Source: Brachionus koreanus (taxonomy: Eukaryota > Rotifera > Eurotatoria > Ploima > Brachionidae). From it: a DNA stretch of 64,000 nt. Within the stretch, counting starts at the first letter, position 1, and every line of letters starts with the position of its first letter. Positions 54,751-64,000 of the stretch are shown here, piece after piece. Location: NCBI GenBank assembly GCA_016987375.1, contig PJRA01000216.1, positions 1,055,195-1,119,194 of the forward strand. Reading direction: 5' to 3'. The position numbers and the translations under genes are program-made. The notes under the pieces were generated by a model. That model saw only the letters and a program-made list of their open reading frames with translations, did no database searches and had not been told where the DNA came from.

Positions 54751-56830
54751 TTACTCTAATTTTGATTCATCAAAAACTGAATTAGTTAATTTTTGAATAA
54801 AAATTGTCACATAATCTTAAAATAAAAAATTTTACTATTGAAAATAGTTATTTTCTTTGCTTTACCCAATTTATCTTGAATTTCTTTTGGTTTTTGCCAA
54901 ACGACTCCAACTCCATATACAGGTATTCCAAGTGCAATTATTGCCAAACAACAAAATGATTCAAATGGTATTTGAATTAAAGTCATCAATATGATAAAGA
55001 TGCAGACTATTAAAAATACAAGAGGATAAAATAGATTAACCTAAGAATAAAGCCTGAAAAATTTCTGTGTGTTTTCTAATTTTAAGTTACTTTAATTGGT
55101 CTTGGTAAATCAGGTCTTGTTTTACGAAGCAAAAGGAGGCCTGCTACGGATAAAGCAATAAACAAATATTCTGCAAGAACTCCTAGATTAATCAGAACAA
55201 ATGTATCTTGAAACAATAAACAAACTAAAGTAGCCAAACTCTAGATAAGAAAAAAATTTTTTATGCATTTTTTTTTGTCAAAATAATTCACCATAAACAT
55301 GACTGAAACAATAGGGGTAAAATATTTCACGCTTATAAATGCCAACATATTCGGCATGTGATTGTTTCTTGCTGCACCGAATATAATTCTTGTAAATAAA
55401 TCGAGTAAATCTTTTAAGAAGTAATCTTTACATCAATAAGAAAATTACCTTGAAGTTGAAAACAAAATTCCATTTACGAAGCCAAATGTCGATAAAGCAA
55501 CAAAGATAGAAATAATCCACGAATAACTTCCGATTAGTTCTTCACTAAAAGTCTAGTGAAAATATGTTATAGTTTAATAAAAGAACTAAGAAATTAATTT
55601 TTCTTACCACAGCTACAGCATTCGATTCCAACATTTTTCGAGGCGTCAATAGAGTGAAATAAGCAATATTTGTAAAAGTATAAACAATAATGACTATAAT
55701 CAAACCGATCCATATTGAACGTGGTAGAGTTCTAAAGTTTAAGAAACAAAATTTTATTTTTAGTTCTATTTTAAGAATATTATTTTAATTTTAACTTGTT
55801 TGGCTCTTTAACTTCTTCAACGACAAAATTTAAATAACTCCATCCAGCATAGCAAAATAAACCAGAGTAAAAAGCAACAGCTATTTTTCCAGGATCATAA
55901 TTACTGTCTTCAAACGGCGAAGTAAAATTCTCAACTCTTCCTTTAAATAAAAAAAATGATTTTAATAAAAATTGACTTTACTAAGAGAAAAATTTAAACT
56001 ATTTTAATTAATTTTTTGTTTTAATTGATTTATTAAAGTTGATTATCTAAGCCAGTTGAATCAGAACTTACCAACACACAATTATTAGTAATGTTTTAAT
56101 TGTTCTCATATTAATACCCAAGTAATTAAAATTTAGGTACATACATTTTCATGTTAAATTCAATTTACCTTGAAATAAGCAATAAACTCCGAAAGCAACA
56201 ATTGTTAAAAGAGCAATAATTTTTCCTGCTGAAAAGACATTCTGTATTCGATTTACCCACTTGACACTAACACAATTAAGCCATGTTAAAATCACTTATA
56301 TAAATAAATAATGCTAAAAATTAAAAGTTATTGAGTAAAATTTACAAACTGCACAAGCAGCAATGAGAGTTCTACTTGCCAATGGAGCGTCACAGCTAGG
56401 GTAAATTGGTTGTAAAATGTAATCTGCAAAAGTAAGAGCAGCAACAGCATTTGCAGTCGGAATAATTATAATCAACTGGGACCAAACGAAGAGAAACCCG
56501 TAAAGACTCCCAAAAGCGGTCATTATGTATTCATAATCTCCGCCTGCTTTTGGTATCATACATCCAAGTTCAGCATAAGTTTGAGCCCCGAAAATGGACA
56601 AAATTCCACAAACTACCCAAATAATGAGAGACAGACCAACTGATCCTACTTCTTGAGTTACTCCCTTGTTTATGCATTATATATTTAATAAGACAAAAAT
56701 TAAGACTTACTTTAGGACTAACAAAAATTCCACTACCCACAATAACACCAATTATCAGCGAAACACCCCCAAATAAGCCGATTGTTTTTTTAAGTTCGAC
56801 TTTTTCTCCCTGGTCTGCACTATAGCTCAT
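54751..56830 (-). CDS. SLC7A-family amino-acid transporter light chain, paralogue A
   Basis: Ten exons: 56830-56711, 56664-56346, 56294-56169, 55940-55796, 55731-55608, 55552-55449, 55388-55292, 55240-55091, 55040-54866, 54815-54751; all phases agree; 474 residues. TM1 carries GSGIFVSPK; then [39 protein letters not shown] (the light-chain cysteine for heavy-chain pairing), [40 protein letters not shown] and a C-terminal YVTIFIQKL. It is clearly homologous to paralogue B along its whole length (for example both end TxFxQKLT-SVFD). Role: exchange of neutral or cationic amino acids at the plasma membrane as heteromer, inferred from family. Confidence 0.93.
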
Positions 56831-58117
56831 TTTATTTTCAAGTTTCTACTTGAACTTGAGTTCTGGTTTTAAAAATCTATAATTCAAAAATCAAATTCAT
56901 CAATCAATGAAAAGCTAAACCATCTTTTATTTTAAGTCCATCTAAAAAACTGAAAATATGCATATGCTTTGCTGGCTAAAAAAATAAACATAAGAGAACA
57001 AAAGTAAGCCTTTAAAAATTCGTTGATTAAAAATCTTTAACATATGAAGAATCAAATATTCATTTTTTTTAATTTGAATTATAAATAAAATACATTATAA
57101 AACGATGAAATAAAAATACTACAATTTTTTACATCTAGTACTTTTAGTTTACTTTTTAATTTTGAAAAAAAACACAGAATATTTTTAAAATTTTTAAAAT
57201 AAATTTGAATTCTATATTACTACTTTTGTTAATAAATATTTACACGCCTAAATTATTAAACTTTAAATTCTAATTTTTTTGTCTGAAGGTTAAACTTTTT
57301 TTTACTCACCATAGTGACGATTATTTTTTTCGAAGAACATTTATGCTCATAGAGCAAGAATTGATATTTTAAAATTTATTTTTGACCTTTTAAAATTTAA
57401 TTTTTTTGAAAAAATATATTATAAAAAAAACAAATTATTGAATTAAAAATCAACTTCAATTGAAGTTTATTTTATTTTTATTCAATATTAAATTAAGTAA
57501 AAATCAAATTTTTTTATTCACATCATTTATCTAAATATGATATAACAACGTGACAATTCACATTGTAACAAATTTGTAGACGATTAAATTTTTTTTAATT
57601 TTAAACTTTTTTATTTTTTACTTTATCAAAAAATATTTTCTTTTTAATTAATAAAAAATCTGAATAGTTTTTTCTCTAATAGAGAGGAGAAAATTTAAAC
57701 TCTAAATTTTGAGTTAATTTCTTTGTATTACTTTAGAAATTATTTAAAAGAAAATATTTGATTTTTAAAAATTTTTTATTTTAATAAAGTTTTTGTATTT
57801 CTTAATGAAAATTTGAATTTCATATAATTTTAGAGAAAAATTTTACAATTTTTTGGCATTAAGGATTTTTTTGGTTTTTAAAATTACAAAAATAAAAAAT
57901 TAAAAATAGAAAAAAGAGTTTATTTTACAAAAACACTTTCAAGAGCGTTTAAAATTATAAAATCAAAAAGAAAATTTACAGTTTAATATTTTCACTTTTT
58001 TTTTGTATTTTGATAATGAATATTCTGCAAAAAAAAAAATTAAAAAAAAAAGAAAATTTAATTTGTTTTACAGAAGAAAGAAACTGAAGAAAATGTTTTA
58101 CAGAAGAAAATGTTGAT
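56831..58117. other. Intergenic spacer
   Basis: 1.3 kb of AT-rich DNA between the 5' end of SLC7A paralogue A and the 3' end of the coiled-coil gene. Nothing recognisable beyond AATAAA-like strings. Confidence 0.5.
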
Positions 58118-61100
58118 TTAGTAGAAAACGTTTTTTTTCTTGGGTTGTTGAGGAAGAGGAGGGGCCGAATTTTTTACCAAATTAGTACCTAAATTGGAAT
58201 TAATTGAATAATAATGAGTAGATGTCGTAGAAACAGAATTTTGTGGATTTAAATTAGATGAAAACTGAACATTCTCCGTGGACGAAGTGACACTTTTATT
58301 TATAGATGACAAGGTTGGACTTCTGTAGTGACCACTTCCAATCATATCGCTTCCAATGGATCGATTAGGAGTTCGAGACCTTGGCAAAGAATGGCTGCAA
58401 AAGGCGGAAGTACTCGATGAAATAGTTTTAATGCCAAGACTGGAGTTGGAGCGAGTCGATCCGTTCAAATTCGATGAGGATGGTCGTGTTTTAGACGAAC
58501 TTTTACCTGACATTTCGCTCATCACTTCATCTGAATCAAACTCTAATTTAATCGGTAGCTCTTCATCATTTTCGAACAAAGACTGCCTAGACATACTGGT
58601 CTTATAAACATTTAGATTAGTTTTAGGTCTCATAATATCAGCGTTTAGTTGTCGACTATTAATATTTGTATTAGATCGAGCTAGTGATAAATTTTTTTCA
58701 CCCTGAGTGGGCACAAAGTTAGAGCTACTTCTGGTCAAATTAGAGGCCGAATGGGGCCGTTGTGCTGTCAATTGTCTGGAAAAATTTTTCTGTGTTTTTT
58801 TTTGCCTAATATTTTGATATTTTTTAAAAAAAGTTCCTTTTTCTTCTGTGGACATAATCTCACAGTCATCGACATAAATACAATCTTTGTCATTTGAGTC
58901 ATCTGTAACGCTCTCGACCAGATCTGACTCTTCTTCCATGTGACTAAGAATCAAGCCCGACTGACTGCCAAGCTTATTCTTGAGATTCCAAGCTGGAGTT
59001 TTGCTCATATTCTCTTCAAGAAATTTTTTTGTTACAGGTGATTCAAAATTAGCACCAGATACCGGTGATAATGTGTTCATTTGAGTCAAATTGCTCCAAC
59101 TTTGTCTCAATGGTGTGTACTTATAACCAGATGAAAGTACAATTGAGCCAGATTTTTTCACTGCCTTAAAGTCGCTTTCACTTGATTCTAAATCTCTCAA
59201 AATTGAAGCTGACTTTGAGTACAAATTGGATTCAATGTAGTCAGTTTGATGTTTTAATTTTGTATCGGATTTTTTAGCAGCTTCCGAAAAGTTCAATATT
59301 TTGGCCAAATCAATTTCTAATTCATCCATTTTAACCCTGACCATTGTGTCTGATACTCTAAATTCTTTTAATAAATCTCCTATTTTGGGCATGAAAACTG
59401 TAGCTATTTTTTCTCTCACAAATTCTTTAATACTTTTGTTATGCTCTTCAAATTCATTCATTACATCAGTTTTTATCCTAGATAGAGTATTAAAGTAATT
59501 TTTTTGAAAAGCTTCCAAAAGATCAATGTCCTTGTAGCTCATATCTGTTTGACTGAGAGAATTTTTGCTCATGTCATCATCAACACTGTCATATTTTTTT
59601 CCATGATGTTTTCTAAGTTTTTCGATAGCAGACGAATGAGATTTCATCATGTCCTGCATTTTTTTGCTTAGTTTGCTCATCTCTGTGCCGTGTTCGGCTT
59701 TCAATTGTTGTTTAACACAATTTAATTGATTCCTAAATCTTTCATCACCATCATTCAATTCTTTTTCCAAATTTCCTATCTTTTTTACCGCTTGTTCATA
59801 GTTTTCTTTTAAATTTTCTTTGTCCTTTTCGTACGCTAGTTTTAAATTAGTCACTTCGTCCAAGTGCGACTCTTTCATGCTTTTCATTTCGATTTTTAGA
59901 CTTTCGACTATTTTGTCCGAGTCTTGACTATTTTTTTTGTATCTGGACACCATTTCTTGTAAATTTTCTATTTCATTTTTTGACTTTAGCAACGCTTTTC
60001 TGTAGTTTTCATTCAAAATTTGTTTATTTTTGACAAGTTCATTTTCGTATTTTTCCTTCATTTTATTCAAATGCTCCTGGTACCTTTCCTGCAAGTGTTC
60101 CAACTTGATCCGATATGATTGTTCAACAGACTCGTCCCTAAACTCATTCAATTTGACATTATTTAACTCTTGTTTTAGCTTAACTTCATATTCTTCCTCC
60201 AATTCAGACCTTAATTTATTTAGTTCTATTTCAAAATGAGCATCAGTATTGCTTAAAATGTCCTCTAGCTCGCGTATTCTCTCAAGCAAATTACCGATAT
60301 ATTCCTCTTGGTCACCTTCGCTATCATATTGCTCAGTTTGAATATGTTTATGTTCCCCTTTTGGTTTATCCTTCAACTCTTTAATTTTTTTAGAAAAATT
60401 TCTCTCATTTTCATCATATTCATCTATTTTTTTTTGATAAAATTCAACTAGGCGTTCTTTTTCTCTAGCAAATTCGGTGGTCTTTTCATTAAGTGCTCTT
60501 TCAACATTATCTTTATTGGTCTGTAAAAATGTATCATAGTCTTCTTGGAAGCGTTTCTCGAGTTGTTCAATACACTTCTGAAGCTCTTCGTCTTTTTTTG
60601 CTGCCAAAGCAACTTTAGAAGCCTCTAGTTCTTCATTTTTCTTTCTTAAATCAGCAATGTCTGAATCCAATGAGTTTTTAAGCGTTTTTAAATTTTCTAT
60701 TTCGTTGATCAGCTTCAATTCAGTATTTTTCGCATTGCTCTCCAGCAAAACAAGCTTGCTTTCCTGTTCTCTAATTTTAGAATTCATTTGTTCCATTTGA
60801 TTCTTCAAATCATCAATTAAGCATTCTTTTTGAGAATTTGAACTCTCTAATTCACAAATTTTGGCTTCTTTTTGGCTTAATTTTCCCAAATCTGAATCTT
60901 TACTATTCAATTTTTGAACACTTTCATTTATTCTATTATTAAGTTCGACTTTTTCCTTTTCCAATATATCAATAGTCTCTAACAATTTTTCTTTTTCCTG
61001 TTCATGTGCATTCTTCAAATCATTCAAAGCCGATTCAGTCTTTTTTTCTTCGGTGTCTAATTTTAATTTGAATATTTCGAGCTCATTTTTTAAAGAATTT

Positions 61101-64000
61101 ATTTCAGAATTTGACTTTTCTTCACTTTCCTTTAAATTCCGTTCTAAATAAGACATTTTTTCTTTTAATTCTGACTCACTACGGCTTGCCTTTAGCTCAC
61201 AATTGGCTTTGTCAAGTCTCAACTGATCGTTGAACTTCTCCGAAGCGATTAATTTTTCTCTACATGCTTTCAAATCTGACAAATTTGAGTCTATTTGCTT
61301 TCTGTAATCAGCTATTAGACTTGTTCGTTCATTAGACCATTTTTCATTGAGAGCATTTTTTTGCTCATCTAATTTATTAGCCAACATCAAGTCCAATTTT
61401 TGTTTTATTTTAGACTCATATTCTTCATCATATTGCTGTTTTAAAGTGTCTTGTAAATTGTTCTTATCATTGCATACTTCCATGTACATTTCGCGGAATT
61501 TTTGCACCTCATTGTCGCGACTAGCAATTTTGAGATTTAAATCATTAATTTGGGCTTCATATTCATTGATAAGAATCAAATATTTTTGTTCATTTAGTGA
61601 GCTATTTTGATTAGAGTTTTGTTGCTTTAAATTAAGCTCTTGATGAAGTTGGTCAATTATTTTTTCCAATTCATTACAATGATTTTGTTTATTGAATAAT
61701 TCAAGTTCAAGATTAGATCTTAAATGTTGACTTTGCTCCTCCGAGTCCAATAATTGATCCAGTTTGGCATTTTTTTCCATTAATTCATTTGCTAGATCAT
61801 TTTTTTCGCGATTTAATTCCTCAATTAAAGCATTAAGCTTTTCTATCTCACTTTTTGAGCTATCATCACTTGGCGTTTGCTTGACATTGGCTATTTCTGA
61901 TCTTAATTTTTCGCATTCCAACTGATAGTTCTGAATCTCGGTACGTTTTTGTTTTATTAAACTCAATGCTCTTTCTAATTCGTTTTGAAGTGACTTCATC
62001 GAACCTGTGCTAACCGATTCATTAGTGCTTAGCATGTGTAGAGTATTAGATAAATTAGATATGTGAAAATCAATGCTGTCATTTGCCTTATCTTGTATTG
62101 ATCCTCCAGTTCTTTCTAAGACTTTTCTTAATTCGCTTTCAAGTTCTTTGCACTTTTCAGTAAGTTGTTCTATTAATTTGTTTTTGCTGTCGTCGTTCAT
62201 TTTTCTTAAAATTTAATTTTAATTTAGATTTTTTAGTTGGATAAATTTTATAATTATAATGTAAAAATAGATTGGAATTCTTAAAAAATTTGAACTAAAT
62301 ATACTCCGTTTGAATTAATCAATTTCGCTCAGAGAAAAGTGTCACAAAGTAAAAAGTTCATTGAAAACTTTGTTTCATTTTTTGATTTTTAGGTCTGTAA
62401 AAGTTCAAAAAAAGAATAAAATTTTTTTTTCAAAAATATTTTAAACAATTAAAGATTTAAATATTTTTCGAAATATGAGATAAAAATAATAAATTGAACG
62501 CTTTTTTGTTCATTTTTTAATTTTAGAATTTAATTTAATGGCTTTAGCTAAAAAAAATTTCGAAAAAACAAAAAAAAAGACTTTTTAGCTCTAAAGATAC
62601 AAATAATTTGTTGTTTTTGCTAGAATTTTCAAATTTTTGTGCAATACTAAAATGAATTATTTCGACTTTTTTAAAATTTTTTCTTGTGGATTTTTTGCGA
62701 ATGCAGTAGGGTAAATTTTAATAATTGTTAAAAACTGATAATTACGTTAAAAATTTCTACAATAAATATAATGAATTATACAAGTTTTTTTTTATTTTTT
62801 TCTTATTTTTCATTTAATTCAATTTAAAAAATTATATATATAAAGTAATTCACAGACTCAGTAGTGTAAACAAAAGTGTATGTCATCAATTTTGCCATTT
62901 ATATTTATTCAATAAACTAAACTAAACTAAACTAAATATGTTTATGTAAATATGTATTAATGTTTGACGAGATAAAAACCTATAATTTTTCGAGTGTCAG
63001 GTCTGCGTTTCGCAGACTAGACTCGATAGCTTCTTGATCAAATAGTCTCAATTCATTATCTGAAAAAATTGAGTAAAAGAATACCAAATTTGGCCTAGGT
63101 ACCCGAAAAAAAGAGTAGGTTAGACATTCGTTAGATCGAGTCTGATCTAATTATCTTGAAAAAAAGGGCAGATTCAGGATCGGGTCTGCGTATTTAATCC
63201 AATTCTTACCCAAACATGATACTTGAAAAAAAAATCAGTGCTAATGCTAATGATTCTTAGTCTTCCAAGTTTTGTTAGCATAAAATTCTAATTTGATAAT
63301 CTAGTTTTTCTAATGAATACAAAAAATAACTTTTTTTTCAAATAAAATTATTTTTCACACTTAAAAACTTTAAATTTAGATTTATAGGAAACATAATTTC
63401 AGCTCATTTATTACTATTGTATTTTTTATATATTTCACTTTTTTTTTTATAATTTTTTATTACAAATAGACTATTAAAAATTTAACTTACTCTTTGCTTA
63501 AACCAGCTATAATTACGTCCTGATTGTATTTAGCTTGTAAATCATTGATATTTTTTGTTAGTTTATTAACAACTTCAGCTGTTTCAATTTGCGCCATTTC
63601 GCTATTTCTATTAGCTGTATCCAATTCCAATCTCAAAATTCTAATAAACTCGTGCTTATCTTCTAATTCCTTGTTGCTTTGGGCCAATGTTTCTTTCATT
63701 TGAAATAAATCTTTTTCATACTGTTCTCTCAATTGCTGAATAAAATGTTCGTGCTGTTCTTGCATTCGCTCAAGACTGTCCATTTTTTGCTGTTCTGTTA
63801 TTTGTAGATGCAAATTTTCAATCTCATGTTCTTGATCACTTAATTTTTGCTCCAAAATTCGATTACTTTGTCGTAATTTTTCCATTTTGTCATGCAAATC
63901 AGTGCTGGCTTTTTGTGCCATCTCTGTCTCTGATTTATATTGATTGCACAACTCATGCGCTTGATCCAAACTCACTTGAACACTTTCTTTTTCTTTCTCT
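58118..64000 (-). CDS. Large coiled-coil protein, possibly centrosomal (5' part beyond the window)
   Basis: Two exons visible: from the right edge to 63491, and 62204-58118. The first ends at a strong donor (AAAGA|GTAAGT, phase 2) that joins in frame to the acceptor just before the ATG at 62200, so that ATG is probably internal. About 1530 residues are seen. Nearly all up to the middle of the last exon is heptad coiled coil rich in E, K, L, N and Q. Then a helical stretch (NYFNTLSRIKTDVMNEFEEH, VREKIATVFMPKIGDLLKEF) and a C-terminal S/R/N-rich basic tail ending PPLPQQPKKKNVFY. No motor, PACT or GRIP motif. The YxxTxxxIKxDM-like helix reminds me of CEP152/asterless, but that is weak; other cytoskeletal coiled-coil proteins remain possible. 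Truncated by the window edge. Confidence 0.72.
62836..62940 (+). repeat. LINE-like 3' tail with (AAACT)n end, in an intron
   Basis: Shares AAGTAATTCACAGAC and AGTA-TGTAAA with the intronic repeat of CHTF18 at 44186-44215 and ends in AAACTAAACTAAACTAAACT. Such short-repeat ends are typical of many LINE 3' termini. It lies in the 1286-bp intron 62205-63490 of the coiled-coil gene. Confidence 0.55.

Noticed and set aside
61347..61610. Plus-strand frames across the coiled-coil exon (58356-61610)
   Set aside because: Antisense shadows of a long Glu/Lys-rich coding exon; Ser/Phe/Leu-rich composition is the expected mirror.

Overview
This is eukaryotic nuclear DNA from a small-genome animal. The background is very A+T-rich, genes are cut by many GT-AG introns mostly 47-60 bp long, and the proteins are animal orthologues (agrin with an NtA domain, HUNK, ELL, BUB1, CHTF18, PGAM5, LSM12, SLC35E2, SLC7A light chains). 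Gene content plus compact, AT-rich, short-intron architecture fits a small protostome; a monogonont rotifer such as Brachionus is my best guess, by inference only. No prokaryotic, viral or organellar features were seen.

Layout. 0.16-4.1 kb (-): HUNK kinase, with a ~490-bp foldback in its long intron. 4.1-10.6 kb: AT-rich gap. 10.6-12.4 kb (+): ELL. 12.4-14.5 kb: gap with a second foldback. 14.5-15.3 kb (+): LSM12. 16.1-18.0 kb (+): SLC35E2. 19.7-30.3 kb (+): agrin, 25-26 exons, with a rearranged LINE in its largest intron. 30.3-32.1 kb: gap with a dead Tc1/mariner-like copy. 32.1-34.0 kb: PGAM5 (-) and a deoxynucleoside kinase (+), head to head about 120-145 bp apart. 34.3-36.3 kb (-): claudin-superfamily four-pass membrane protein with a long N-terminal tail and an unresolved 5' end. 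36.3-39.9 kb: gap. 39.9-45.9 kb (-): CHTF18, with a second Tc1/mariner-like copy in one intron and a LINE 3' tail in another. 45.9-48.2 kb: gap with a 72-bp tandem repeat. 48.2-56.8 kb (-): two SLC7A amino-acid transporter paralogues flanking BUB1. 58.1-64.0 kb (-): large coiled-coil protein running off the right edge.

Exon joins were worked out by hand; nearly all are phase-consistent. The exceptions are one join in the second LamG domain of agrin and the 5' end of the claudin-like gene. Functional links are loose: BUB1 and CHTF18 both serve chromosome segregation or cohesion, the coiled-coil protein may be centrosomal, and the rest look like unrelated neighbours. The most interesting material is in agrin (two possible N termini, non-standard cysteine modules, a skippable 24-nt microexon beside LG3, a stop-containing exon before the LamG half), in the SLC7A pair that differs in intron positions, and in the mobile elements that occupy the long introns.
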